From: CAZSNH01 sp052388455
GTDB lineage: Bacteria; Pseudomonadota; Alphaproteobacteria; Rhizobiales; Hyphomicrobiaceae
Direction of reading: 5' to 3'
DNA: 14,180 nt
NCBI GenBank assembly: GCA_052388455.1
Contig: JBQTIA010000043.1
Coordinates: 1-14,180 of the forward strand
The notes under the pieces are model-generated. The model had not been told where the DNA came from and did no database searches. It saw nothing but the letters and a program-made list of their open reading frames with translations. The first letter of the stretch is position 1. Every line of letters starts with the position of its first letter. The position numbers were made by a program, and so were the translations under genes. Of this stretch, positions 1 through 8,086 are shown piece after piece.

Positions 1-78
1 CAGGAGCTGACCGACAAGATCATCCGTGAGATCGATCAGACGCTGCAGGCCAAGGAGACAGAAATCCAGAAGGTGTAG
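1..78 (+). CDS. frr: Ribosome recycling factor, C-terminal end (partial)
   Basis: Only the last 25 codons and the TAG stop are in the window. The peptide is rich in Glu, Lys and Ile (it contains TDKIIREIDQTLQAKE) and matches the C-terminal helix of alphaproteobacterial ribosome recycling factor, whose tail typically reads DKxxxEIDxxLxxKEKEI. RRF splits the post-termination ribosome together with EF-G in the cytoplasm. The identification rests partly on position, because frr directly precedes uppS in the conserved cluster. The stop lies 23 bp before the uppS start, so co-transcription is likely. Confidence 0.85.
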   Translation, partial: QELTDKIIREIDQTLQAKETEIQKV

Positions 79-101
79 CCGGTGTCTCCCGCCGTCCCGA
101 C

Positions 102-899
102 ATGAAGGTCCGTGCCCACGTGGCAGACAGCTTGCAAAGTCCCGACATCAACGACCGCTCCGAGCTGATGCCGCGCCACGTCGCCATCATCATGGACGGT
201 AACGGACGATGGGCCGGCGAGCGCGGAATGCCGCGCGTCATGGGGCATCGAGCCGGCGTCGAGGCGGTGCGGCGCACGGTCAGGGCCGCGCGCGAACTCG
301 GCATCCCGTTTCTTACCATCTACAGCTTCTCGTCCGAGAACTGGTCGCGGCCGACTGAGGAGGTCGACTACCTGATGGGGCTGATGAAGCGCTTCATCCG
401 CCGCGATCTCGCCGAGCTGCATCAGAACAACGTCCGCATCACCGTCATCGGCGAGCGCCACAACGTCGATCCCGAGATGCTGGCGCTGATCGACGAGGCG
501 CGCGAATTAACCGCCGGCAATACGGCGCTGACGCTGGTCATCGCCTTCAACTACGGCGCGCGCGGCGAAATCGCCAAGGCCGTGCGCGATCTGGCCCGGC
601 AGGCGGCGGCGGGGACGCTCTCACCTGACGCCATCACCGTCGACATGATCGGCCGCCGCCTCGATACCGCCGGCATCCCCGACCCCGATCTCCTGCTGCG
701 CACCAGCGGTGAGATGCGGCTGTCGAATTTTCTGCTCTGGCAGTGTGCGTATGCCGAGCTGGTCTTCCTCGACGTCTACTGGCCCGATTTCGGCCGCGAG
801 CACCTGGAGCAGGCGGTCGCCGAGTTCCGCACGCGCGACCGTCGCTTCGGCGGCCTGACGCAACGCGCGGTGGCGCTGGGAGCCCGCGATGCCGGGTGA
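102..899 (+). CDS. uppS: Isoprenyl transferase (undecaprenyl diphosphate synthase)
   Basis: A 265-aa cis-prenyltransferase that condenses isopentenyl diphosphate onto farnesyl diphosphate to make undecaprenyl diphosphate, the carrier lipid for peptidoglycan and O-antigen. The family motifs are all visible. HVAIIMDGNGRWA lies at residues 26-38, with the Mg/diphosphate-binding Asp at 32. FSSENWSRP is at 76-84, RTSGEMRLSNFLLWQ at 200-214, and the AYAELVF stretch follows. Length is normal for the family. The start at 102 has no clear Shine-Dalgarno and gives a leader of about 25 residues before the conserved core. An in-frame ATG at 168 (residue 23) would give a shorter, equally functional protein, so the start is uncertain. 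The gene overlaps cdsA by 11 bp, indicating translational coupling. Confidence 0.95.
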   Translation: MKVRAHVADSLQSPDINDRSELMPRHVAIIMDGNGRWAGERGMPRVMGHRAGVEAVRRTVRAARELGIPFLTIYSFSSENWSRPTEEVDYLMGLMKRFIRRDLAELHQNNVRITVIGERHNVDPEMLALIDEARELTAGNTALTLVIAFNYGARGEIAKAVRDLARQAAAGTLSPDAITVDMIGRRLDTAGIPDPDLLLRTSGEMRLSNFLLWQCAYAELVFLDVYWPDFGREHLEQAVAEFRTRDRRFGGLTQRAVALGARDAG

Positions 900-1755
900 C
901 GACGTGACAGAATCGATTGCCGCTGAGGAACCTCAGCAGCGGACGGCGGGAGAGCTTCTCGCGCGCATCGTCTCAGGGTTGCTCCTGGCCGTCGTCACCA
1001 TCGCCGCGGCGTGGCTCGGACCTTGGCCCTTCGCCGCGCTCGTGCTGATCGTCGCGCTGCTGATGAGCTGGGAATGGGGCCGCGTCGTCCGCAAGGCGGA
1101 CTTCGATCTTTCCTTCGTCGTGCACGCCATCGCCATCGTCATCGCCGTGGGACTGGCTGCGTTCGGCTATGCGGCGCTCGGGCTGGCCGCGCTGGCCATC
1201 GCCACCATCATCGCGGTACCGCTGCAGTTCGGCTCCTACGGACTGCTGTCGGCGGCCGGCGTCCTCTACACGGGCGTGCCGGCCGTGGCGCTGCTCTGGC
1301 TCAGAGGCGACGAGCCGCATGGGTTCTGGGCGGTGCTGTTCATCTTCGTCGTCGTGTGGGCGACAGACACGATCGCCTATGCCACCGGACGTCTGGTCGG
1401 CGGACCGAAGCTGTGGCCGGCGGTGTCGCCCAAGAAGACGTGGTCCGGGCTGCTCGGCGGCATCGGAGCCGGGGCGCTGGCGGGCGCGGTATTCGCCACC
1501 TATTACGCCGGCGCCTCTCCCGCCGCCCTGGCGGTGAGCGGTCTCGTCCTCGGCCTCGTGGCGCAGGGCGGCGATCTGGCAGAGTCTGCGTTGAAACGCC
1601 ACTTCGGCGTCAAGGACGCGAGCAATCTCATCCCCGGACACGGCGGCTTCATGGACCGCATGGACGGCGTCGTGACGGTGGCGGCGACGGCCGCGCTCTT
1701 TGCCCTTTTCGCCAATGCCGGGGCGCCGGCACAGGCGCTGCTGCTCGGCCATTGA
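889..1755 (+). CDS. cdsA: Phosphatidate cytidylyltransferase (CDP-diglyceride synthase)
   Basis: A 288-aa polytopic inner-membrane enzyme that makes CDP-diacylglycerol from CTP and phosphatidic acid, the branch point for all phospholipids. Hydrophobic segments run through most of the protein, roughly residues 25-60, 78-112, 118-138, 145-168, 188-226 and 262-286. The CdsA signature is complete at residues 233-259: SALKRHFGVKD, then a stretch ending PGHGGFMDRMD. SPKKTWSG, typical of the family, is at 180-187. The start at 889 is preceded by GGGAG at 878-882, a good ribosome-binding site inside the uppS end. An in-frame GTG at 904 is a weaker alternative. The stop lies 17 bp before dxr. A long open frame overlaps this gene upstream of dxr in the dxr frame, but it is a GC-bias shadow. 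Confidence 0.95.
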   Translation: MPGDDVTESIAAEEPQQRTAGELLARIVSGLLLAVVTIAAAWLGPWPFAALVLIVALLMSWEWGRVVRKADFDLSFVVHAIAIVIAVGLAAFGYAALGLAALAIATIIAVPLQFGSYGLLSAAGVLYTGVPAVALLWLRGDEPHGFWAVLFIFVVVWATDTIAYATGRLVGGPKLWPAVSPKKTWSGLLGGIGAGALAGAVFATYYAGASPAALAVSGLVLGLVAQGGDLAESALKRHFGVKDASNLIPGHGGFMDRMDGVVTVAATAALFALFANAGAPAQALLLGH

Positions 1756-1772
1756 ACAAAGGATCAGCCGGA

Positions 1773-3005
1773 ATGCCTGGACCGGCTGCGGATGTCGATC
1801 GGCCTCCCGCTCCGCCCAAGCCGCCGGGCGCGCGTGCCGTCCGAACGCTCACCGTGCTCGGCGCCACCGGATCGATCGGCGAGAGCACGCTCGATCTCGT
1901 CGGCCGAACGCCGGACGCCTTCGATATCGTCGCCCTGACGGCGCAGAGCAACGTCGCGCGGCTGGCGGAACTGGCCGTCAAGCACCGGGCCCGGCAAGCG
2001 GTGATCGGCGACGAAGGCGGTTACGCAGACCTCAAGGCCCGGCTGGCCGGCACAGGCATCGCCGTCTCGGCTGGCGCGGACGCGCTGGAGGCGGCGGGGA
2101 GCGAGCCGGCGGACTGCGTGATGGCGGCGATCGTGGGCGCCGCCGGACTGCGGCCGACATTCGCCGCCGCCCGCCAGGGACGCCGGGTGGCGCTCGCCAA
2201 CAAGGAATGCCTGGTATCCGCAGGCACCGTGTTCATGGAGACGGTCAAGGCGCACGGCGCCGAGCTGCTGCCCGTCGACAGCGAGCATTCCGCCGCCTTC
2301 CAGGCGCTGGGCTCGACGGCGGGGCACAGCGTCGAGACCATTACGCTCACAGCCTCGGGCGGCCCTTTCCGGACCTGGAGTCGTGACGCCATCGCGTCGG
2401 CGACACCCGAAGCGGCGCTGAAGCATCCCAACTGGTCGATGGGCCGCAAGATCACCATCGATTCCGCGACCTTGATGAACAAAGGGCTCGAACTGATCGA
2501 AGCCTACCACCTGTTTCCCGTCGAGCCTGAGCAGCTCCGCGTCGTGGTGCACCCGCAATCGATCATTCACTGCCTCGTCGCCTTCACCGACGGCTCGGTG
2601 CTGGCGCATCTTTCGCCGCCGGACATGCGCACCCCCATCGCGGTGGCACTCTCGTGGCCGGCGCGCATGTCGGCGCCGACCGCCCGGCTCGATCTGGTGC
2701 AACTCGCCACGCTGACCTTCGAGGCCCCGGACGAGACCCGCTTTCCGGCCCTGGAGATCGCGCGCGGGGCCCTGCGGCGAGGCGGCGCGGCGCCGGCCGT
2801 GCTCAACGCGGCCAACGAGGTGGCGGTGCAAGCATTTCTTGACCGCCGCATGGGATTCCTTGATATCGCCAAAGCGGTCGCGTCGACTCTCGATATGGCC
2901 GAGTCGCGCGGCCTGCTTGGCAGCCTGAGCGACCTCGCGTCGGTTCTGGCCGTCGATGCGGAAGCGCGGCGGATGACTGAACTGGGTCTGCAGAGCCGTA
3001 CCTGA
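1773..3005 (+). CDS. dxr: 1-deoxy-D-xylulose 5-phosphate reductoisomerase
   Basis: A 410-aa NADPH-dependent enzyme that converts DXP to 2-C-methyl-D-erythritol 4-phosphate, the committed step of the non-mevalonate isoprenoid pathway. It thereby supplies precursors for UppS upstream. LTVLGATGSIGESTLDLV at about residues 26-43 holds the NADPH-binding GxTGSIG. The metal ligands are Asp169 and Glu171 in VDSEHSAAFQ and Glu240 in MNKGLELIEA. HPNWSMGRKI, VHPQSIIH and NAANEVAVQAFL are also intact. The proline-rich first 20 residues are extra compared with E. coli. The frame is open far upstream of 1773, but the ATG at 1773 has AAAGGA (1758-1763) at good spacing, sits 17 bp after the cdsA stop, and gives family length. 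Confidence 0.96.
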   Translation: MPGPAADVDRPPAPPKPPGARAVRTLTVLGATGSIGESTLDLVGRTPDAFDIVALTAQSNVARLAELAVKHRARQAVIGDEGGYADLKARLAGTGIAVSAGADALEAAGSEPADCVMAAIVGAAGLRPTFAAARQGRRVALANKECLVSAGTVFMETVKAHGAELLPVDSEHSAAFQALGSTAGHSVETITLTASGGPFRTWSRDAIASATPEAALKHPNWSMGRKITIDSATLMNKGLELIEAYHLFPVEPEQLRVVVHPQSIIHCLVAFTDGSVLAHLSPPDMRTPIAVALSWPARMSAPTARLDLVQLATLTFEAPDETRFPALEIARGALRRGGAAPAVLNAANEVAVQAFLDRRMGFLDIAKAVASTLDMAESRGLLGSLSDLASVLAVDAEARRMTELGLQSRT

Positions 3006-3025
3006 CCCTTTCAGGCTTTATTTTT
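3001..3025 (+). terminator. Small hairpin plus T-run at the dxr/rseP junction
   Basis: A perfect 5-bp stem, CCTGA (3001-3005) with TCAGG (3011-3015), has a 5-nt loop and is followed at once by CTTTATTTTT (3016-3025). This is the layout of an intrinsic terminator. The stem includes the dxr stop codon. The stem is short, so read-through is expected and it may act as an attenuator that lowers expression of rseP and the genes downstream. It could also be chance, as no folding energy was computed. Confidence 0.4.
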
Positions 3026-3065
3026 GCGACGCGGCAAACGCTGCCGGCACAGCTTTCGAGGACGC

Positions 3066-4223
3066 ATGGACATGCAAGCCCTGGGCGCCGACCTGATGGA
3101 ACGGGTAATGTTCGCCCTGCCCTTCCTGGTCGTGCTGACGGTCGTCGTATTCGTGCACGAACTGGGGCACTTCCTGGTCGCGCGCTGGTGCGGCGTGAAG
3201 GTCAAGACGTTTTCCATCGGGTTCGGCCACGAGATCTTCGGGTTCGACGACCGGCACGGCACCCGCTGGCGGTTGGCCTGGATCCCGCTCGGTGGCTACG
3301 TCAAGTTCATGGACGATGAGAATGCTGCGAGCGCACACTCTCGCGATGCCCTCGACCGCATGTCAGCCGAGGACAAGGCAGGGTCTTTCCACGCCAAGCC
3401 GGTCTGGCAGCGGGCGGCCGTGGTGGCTGCGGGTCCGATCGCCAACTTCATCCTGGCCATCGTGATCTTCGCCCTCTGGTTCAGCATTTTTGGAATGCAG
3501 GTGACGGAAGCGCGGGTCGACGAGGTGGTCGCCGGCGGACCGGCCTCCGAGGCGGGTTTCAAGGCGGGGGATCGGATCGTCGCCATCGATGGGACCCCGA
3601 TCGATGGCTTCGAGGGCGTGCAGCAGTTCGTGACCACCAGCGTCGGTCGCGCGCTGAAGGTCGAGGTGGAGCGCGGAGGCGGCCGGGAAACGCTCGAGGT
3701 GACCCCCCGTCTGGTCGACCACAAGGATGAAAATGGTCAGATTACTCAGATGGTTGGCATCGGGGTGAGGCACCTGCCGTCGCCCGATACGGTGCGCCGG
3801 ATCCAGCCCGGTCCGGGCGAGGCGCTGTGGCTCGGCGTCAAGCAGACCAACTTCATCATCACCAGCACGCTCGGGTGGGTCCGCGACGTGATCCGCGGTC
3901 ACCACACGCTGAACCAGCTCGGAGGCCCGGCACGCATCGCCGACATCGCGGGCAAGGTCGCCAAGCGGTCGAAGATCGACGTGATCTATCTGATCGGTGT
4001 TATTTCGGTCAGCGTCGGGCTGATCAACCTGTTCCCGATCCCCTTATTGGACGGTGGTCATTTGATGTTCTACGCCATCGAGGCGGTGCGTCGCAGACCG
4101 CTCAGCGAGGCCAGCCAGGAGATCGGCTTCCGGATCGGATTCGCGCTCGTGCTGACGCTCATGATCCTCGCTACTTTCAATGACTTGCCGATACTCAAGC
4201 GATGGTTTGTGGGAGCCGGATGA
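3066..4223 (+). CDS. rseP: RIP zinc metalloprotease RseP (site-2 protease)
   Basis: A 385-aa intramembrane zinc protease of the RseP/MmpA type that cleaves anti-sigma factors and other single-pass proteins within the inner membrane. The zinc motif HELGH lies at residues 31-35 (His31, Glu32, His35) inside the first membrane helix. The second active-site motif is NLFPIPLLDGGH, with Asp329, in a C-terminal helix. One PDZ domain spans about residues 146-220 (AGGPASEAGFKAGDRIVAIDG). E. coli RseP has two PDZ domains and about 450 residues, whereas a single domain at this length is usual in alphaproteobacteria. The start is chosen at ATG 3066. GAGGA at 3058-3062 is very close to it, and the in-frame ATG at 3072 has better spacing. 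A TTG at 3024 falls in the T-run and is unlikely. Confidence 0.95.
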   Translation: MDMQALGADLMERVMFALPFLVVLTVVVFVHELGHFLVARWCGVKVKTFSIGFGHEIFGFDDRHGTRWRLAWIPLGGYVKFMDDENAASAHSRDALDRMSAEDKAGSFHAKPVWQRAAVVAAGPIANFILAIVIFALWFSIFGMQVTEARVDEVVAGGPASEAGFKAGDRIVAIDGTPIDGFEGVQQFVTTSVGRALKVEVERGGGRETLEVTPRLVDHKDENGQITQMVGIGVRHLPSPDTVRRIQPGPGEALWLGVKQTNFIITSTLGWVRDVIRGHHTLNQLGGPARIADIAGKVAKRSKIDVIYLIGVISVSVGLINLFPIPLLDGGHLMFYAIEAVRRRPLSEASQEIGFRIGFALVLTLMILATFNDLPILKRWFVGAG

Positions 4224-4438
4224 TTTCGGTCGGGGTGACGTAAACTTGCCACTTCCACGGGTCTTATTGAATCGTTAAAACCAAGGCTTGGTAGGGGGAA
4301 TTGTCCTCGACTGATTCGGGATCGCACGGCGGTCCCGTGTAGCGGCACTCGCCGCTGAGACTGGGTGCGTGGCCTGTTGCCGGCAGGCTCGCGTGCTTCG
4401 GGGGAACCGGCTGCGAAGAACCAAAGGCTGATCTGCGA
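4224..4438 (+). promoter_or_regulatory. Structured leader region upstream of bamA
   Basis: A 215-bp non-coding gap, much longer than the other junctions in the cluster up to here. Three small stem-loops follow one another: CACGG/CCGTG (4325-4339), AGCGGC/GCCGCT (4341-4356) and GCCTG/CAGGC (4372-4388). An AT-richer stretch around 4255-4280 could hold a promoter, but no convincing -35/-10 pair was found. The nearest Shine-Dalgarno to the bamA ATG is AAAGG at 4423-4427, rather far away. A separate promoter or a leader-level control for bamA is plausible but unproven. Confidence 0.35.
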
Positions 4439-6787
4439 ATGCAGCTTCGGATCACGACCTGGGGGGCCTTGACGCTCGCCGTTTGGCTTGCGGCCGTGCT
4501 CCCGGCCGTCTTGCTCGCAGACGCGTTGATGTTTGCCCGGCCGGCGCATGCCCAGGTCGTTCGCGATATCAGCGTGGAAGGCAATAGACGCGTCGAGCCG
4601 GAAACGGTTCGCTCCTATCTTCAATTCTCGGTCGGCGACGCCTACGAAGGCGGCAAGGTCGACCGCTCGATCAAGGCTCTGTTCTCCACTGGCCTCTTCC
4701 AGGACGTGAGTATCGATCTCGTCGGCTCGACGGCGGTCGTCACCGTGATCGAAAATCCCGTCGTCAACGAAGTGGCGTTCGAAGGTAACTACGAGGTCGA
4801 TACCGACACGCTGCGCGCCGAAGTGCAGCTGAAGCCGCGCTCGGTGTTCACGCGCGCCCGCGCTCAGGCCGATGTGCAGCGCATTCTCGACGTTTATCAG
4901 CGTCAGGGCCGCTTCGCTGCGCTCGTCGAGCCCAAGATCATCGAACTCGAGCAGAACCGCGTCAATCTCGTCTTCGAAATCACCGAAGGTGGGGCGACGA
5001 AGGTCAAGGGCATCAATTTTACCGGCAACCGCGCCTTCTCGGATTCGCAGCTCCGCGACATCATATCGACGACGGCGGCGGGCTGGTTCGACTTCCTCAA
5101 AGGCACCAGCATCTACGATCCCGACCGCATGAGCCTCGATCGCGAGCTGCTGCGCCAGTACTACCTGAAGAATGGCTATGCCGACGCGCGTGTTGTCGCC
5201 GCCAATGCCGAGCTGGATGCCGACGGGTCGGGCTTCTTCATCAACTTCACCATCGAAGAAGGTGAGATGTATTCCTTCGGGTCGGTGACCATCGAGAGCA
5301 CGCTGCAGGGCGTTGTTCCGTCGTCTCTCGAAGATGAGTTGCTGACCGAAAGCGGCGACACCTACAACGGGGCCGACATCGAGAAGTCTGTCGAGCGGTT
5401 GACGCTGGTGGTTGCCGAGCAGGGCTACGCTTTCGTGCGGGTGAAGCCGCGGGCTATTCCCGATCCCGCCAGCCGCACCATCTCGCTCGTTTATCTGATC
5501 GAGGAAGGTCCGCGCATCTACATCGAGCGGATCAACGTCGTCGGCAACACGCGCACCAAGGATTATGTGATCCGCCGTGAGTTCCGTCTCGCGGAAGGCG
5601 ACGCCTACAACCCTATGCTGGTCGATCGCGCCAAGAAGCGCCTCTCGGGCATGGGCATTTTCAAAGCCGTCGACATCAAGCGCAGTCCCGGATCGGCCGA
5701 GGATCGCGTTGTTCTCGACGTGGTGGTGGAAGAGCAGTCGACCGGCGAGCTGTCGTTCGGTATCGGCTACTCGACCTCGGAAGGCGTCATCGGCGACATC
5801 ACGCTCTCCGAGCGCAATCTGCTCGGCAATGGACAGTTCCTCCGCTTGAAGCTCTCCGGCTCGCTGGAGCGCTGGCAGATTGATCTGTCGTTCACCGAGC
5901 CGCGCTTCCTCGACCGCAATCTCGCCGCCGGCTTCGACCTCTACCACAAGGAAATCGATCAGGGCGAAGAGGCCGGGTTCTCGAGCAGCCGCACGGGCGG
6001 CGCCGTCCGCCTCGGCTTCCCGCTGGCCGAGAATATGTGGATGCAGACGCAGTATGCGCTCGACTACACTCAGCTCTTCGACGTCAGAGAAGATCGCGTC
6101 TCGCAGTTCGTCGTCGAGGAATTGAAACAGCGCGGCGAAGATTCGATCACGTCGCTGGTTGGCACGACGCTGGCTTACGACAAGCGCAATCATCCCAAGA
6201 ACCCGACCGCCGGCTATTATTTCCAGCTCGGCGCGGATTTCGCCGGTGTCGGCGGCGACGTGCAGTACGTGCGCATGTTCGGTGAAGGTCGCGGCTACTA
6301 TCCGATCACCGAAAAGATCACGCTGGTCGGCCGTATCGTCGGCGGTCATATCGAGGGTTGGGGCGGAGACGACGTTCGCCTCGGCGACCTCTACTATCGT
6401 GGCGGTGAGACGGTCCGCGGTTTCGACCGTGGCGGCTTCGGCCCGCGCGACCTGCTGACCGACGACGCCATCGGCGGCACCAGCTACTGGGCGGCGACTG
6501 CGGAAGTCCGTTTCCCGATTCCCTTCCTTCCAGAGGATCTCGGGATCAGCGGCGCTGTGTTCGCCGATGCTGGCTCGCTCTGGGATACCAACGAGTTGGC
6601 CCAGCGTCTCAATGCTCAGGGCCGCATCCTGCTCGCCGACGAAAGCTCGGTTCGCGCTTCGGTCGGTGCCAGCATCCTCTGGAATTCTCCGGTTGGGCCC
6701 TTGCGCATGGACCTGTCGCACATACTCCAGAAGGAAGTGTACGACGAGGAAGAGCTGTTCCGGTTCGGTGCGCAGACCAAGTTCTGA
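4439..6787 (+). CDS. bamA: Outer membrane protein assembly factor BamA
   Basis: A 782-aa Omp85 protein that folds and inserts beta-barrel proteins into the outer membrane as the core of the BAM complex. A signal peptide covers residues 1-38, with a hydrophobic core followed by ARPAHA and predicted cleavage before Gln39. Five POTRA repeats follow (about 40-107, 108-187, 188-278, 279-360 and 361-437), most opening with a V/I-x-G-N type strand such as ISVEGNRRV, INFTGNRAF and INVVGNTRT. The 16-strand barrel occupies about 440-782. The conserved loop-6 motif VRGF has Arg660, close to Arg661 of E. coli. The protein ends in Phe (FRFGAQTKF), the C-terminal beta-signal. It sits directly after rseP, as in most proteobacteria. 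No skp/ompH gene follows. A very long antisense open frame across this gene is a codon-bias shadow. Confidence 0.97.
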   Translation: MQLRITTWGALTLAVWLAAVLPAVLLADALMFARPAHAQVVRDISVEGNRRVEPETVRSYLQFSVGDAYEGGKVDRSIKALFSTGLFQDVSIDLVGSTAVVTVIENPVVNEVAFEGNYEVDTDTLRAEVQLKPRSVFTRARAQADVQRILDVYQRQGRFAALVEPKIIELEQNRVNLVFEITEGGATKVKGINFTGNRAFSDSQLRDIISTTAAGWFDFLKGTSIYDPDRMSLDRELLRQYYLKNGYADARVVAANAELDADGSGFFINFTIEEGEMYSFGSVTIESTLQGVVPSSLEDELLTESGDTYNGADIEKSVERLTLVVAEQGYAFVRVKPRAIPDPASRTISLVYLIEEGPRIYIERINVVGNTRTKDYVIRREFRLAEGDAYNPMLVDRAKKRLSGMGIFKAVDIKRSPGSAEDRVVLDVVVEEQSTGELSFGIGYSTSEGVIGDITLSERNLLGNGQFLRLKLSGSLERWQIDLSFTEPRFLDRNLAAGFDLYHKEIDQGEEAGFSSSRTGGAVRLGFPLAENMWMQTQYALDYTQLFDVREDRVSQFVVEELKQRGEDSITSLVGTTLAYDKRNHPKNPTAGYYFQLGADFAGVGGDVQYVRMFGEGRGYYPITEKITLVGRIVGGHIEGWGGDDVRLGDLYYRGGETVRGFDRGGFGPRDLLTDDAIGGTSYWAATAEVRFPIPFLPEDLGISGAVFADAGSLWDTNELAQRLNAQGRILLADESSVRASVGASILWNSPVGPLRMDLSHILQKEVYDEEELFRFGAQTKF

Positions 6788-6795
6788 GGCTGCGC

Positions 6796-6816
6796 GCAGG
6801 GCCGTTTCGGCCCTGC
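6796..6816 (+). terminator. Stem-loop just after bamA
   Basis: A perfect 9-bp inverted repeat, GCAGGGCCG (6796-6804) with CGGCCCTGC (6808-6816), with a TTT loop, begins 8 bp after the bamA stop. The stem is GC-rich and strong. The downstream sequence lacks a T-run, with only a weak GTCTT about 10 bp later. It may therefore be a 3'-end stabiliser or a partial terminator that lowers lpxD relative to bamA, rather than a full intrinsic terminator. Confidence 0.5.
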
Positions 6817-6940
6817 TCGGATACCGTCTTATGGCGCTCTGGGGTTTCGTTGTTGCCGGGGACTTCGGTCTGACTTAACGAGGGCCTCGCTGCCGGCCGT
6901 TCCGAGCCGGCTGGTTTCGACTTTGCGAGCTTGCCCGACC

Positions 6941-8002
6941 ATGCAACATCCCGGTTTTTTCCACTCGGCCGGACCGTTTCCGCTGGCCGAGGTTGCTCGC
7001 ATCACAGGTTCGGCCTTACCGGAGTCCGCCGACCCTGAAAAACCGATCATGGCCGTCAGGACGTTGGCCGATGCCGGTCCCTCGGACGTGTCGTTTCTGG
7101 ACAACCGTAAGTATCTCTCACAGATGAAGGAGACGCGGGCCGCTGCCTGTCTCATCCTGCCGGCATTGGCCGATCGCGTGCCCGCCACTACGGTCGCCCT
7201 GATCAACAAGGCCCCCTACCGCGCCTTCGCGCTCATCCTCCAGCATTTCCACCGCGACGCGCTCTGGCCGCGGGTGGCCGGCTCCGCGTCTGCCGACGGC
7301 GGCGGATCGCCCGTCGATCCGAGTGCTGAGCTGGAAGACGGCGTCGTCATCGAGCCGGGGGCGGTCATCGGACCGGAAGTTCATATCGGCCGCGGCAGCC
7401 GCATCGCCGCCGGGGCGGCCATCGGCTACCGCTCCATGATCGGACGCAACTGCTACATCGGGGCCGGCTCAACCATCACCAACGCGCTCGTGGGTGACCG
7501 GGTGATCATTCATGCCGGCGTCCGCATCGGTCAGGACGGGTTCGGCTTCGCCATGGGCCGCGAGGGTCACCTCAAAGTGCCGCAGGTCGGCCGCGTCGTC
7601 ATTCAGGACGATGTGGAGATCGGCGCCAACACCTGCATCGATCGCGGGGCCCTGCGCGACACCATCATCGGGGAAGGCACGAAAATTGATAATCTCGTGC
7701 AGATCGGGCACAACGTCGTCATCGGTCGCCATTGCGTGATCGTGGCGCACGTCGGCATCTCGGGCTCGACCGAGCTTGGAGATTATGTCGTGATGGGTGG
7801 CCAGTCGGGAACGGTCGGACACATTCGGATCGGCAGCGGCGCACAGGTTGCCGGCGCAGCGCATCCCAAGGACGATGTCCCGCCGGGCGCCATCGTGGGC
7901 GGAACGCCGGCGCGACCCCTCAAGCAGTGGGCACGTGAGCTGGCGTTTCTGGCCCGGGTCGCCAATCGCAAGGGCGGCCACGGAGACGAAACCGACGGCT
8001 AG
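6941..8002 (+). CDS. lpxD: UDP-3-O-(3-hydroxyacyl)glucosamine N-acyltransferase LpxD
   Basis: A 353-aa enzyme for the third step of lipid A synthesis, which adds a 3-hydroxyacyl chain from ACP to the 2-amino group of UDP-3-O-acylglucosamine. The N-terminal uridine-binding domain (about 1-110) includes DVSFLDNRKYLSQ. A left-handed beta-helix of hexapeptide repeats ([IV]GxxxxI type) spans about 120-320, followed by a short helical tail. The catalytic base is His257 in LVQIGHNVVIG. His294 in SGTVGH lies 37 residues later, the same spacing as His239 and His276 of E. coli LpxD. The ATG at 6941 gives family length. A TTG six codons upstream is open in frame but less likely. Ribosome binding is weak (GCGAG, about 10 bp upstream). 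Confidence 0.95.
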   Translation: MQHPGFFHSAGPFPLAEVARITGSALPESADPEKPIMAVRTLADAGPSDVSFLDNRKYLSQMKETRAAACLILPALADRVPATTVALINKAPYRAFALILQHFHRDALWPRVAGSASADGGGSPVDPSAELEDGVVIEPGAVIGPEVHIGRGSRIAAGAAIGYRSMIGRNCYIGAGSTITNALVGDRVIIHAGVRIGQDGFGFAMGREGHLKVPQVGRVVIQDDVEIGANTCIDRGALRDTIIGEGTKIDNLVQIGHNVVIGRHCVIVAHVGISGSTELGDYVVMGGQSGTVGHIRIGSGAQVAGAAHPKDDVPPGAIVGGTPARPLKQWARELAFLARVANRKGGHGDETDG

Positions 8003-8086
8003 GATGCCCCAGGACACGCTGCCGGCGGTCGGGCCGGCTGACTAGAGATTTCGCGCCGGCGGCGGCCGAGGACGGAGCAGGAGGAC

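Noticed and set aside
1011..1772. Long in-frame open extension upstream of dxr, overlapping cdsA
   Set aside because: The translation is Arg/Ala/Gly-rich with no family similarity. dxr has a good start and ribosome-binding site at 1773, and cdsA fully explains the region.
4070..6721. An 883-codon open frame antisense to bamA and the rseP end
   Set aside because: It mirrors the codon pattern of a well-identified gene in GC-rich DNA, its translation shows no recognisable domain, and bamA is intact on the other strand.
6853..6881. A possible TTGCCG-17-TAACGA promoter upstream of lpxD
   Set aside because: The -10 match is poor and such pairs occur often by chance. It is not enough to call without transcript data.
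8004..8045. A 13-codon mini-ORF between lpxD and fabZ, starting right after the lpxD stop
   Set aside because: It is very short, lacks a Shine-Dalgarno of its own and has no recognisable leader-peptide feature, so it is not distinguishable from chance.
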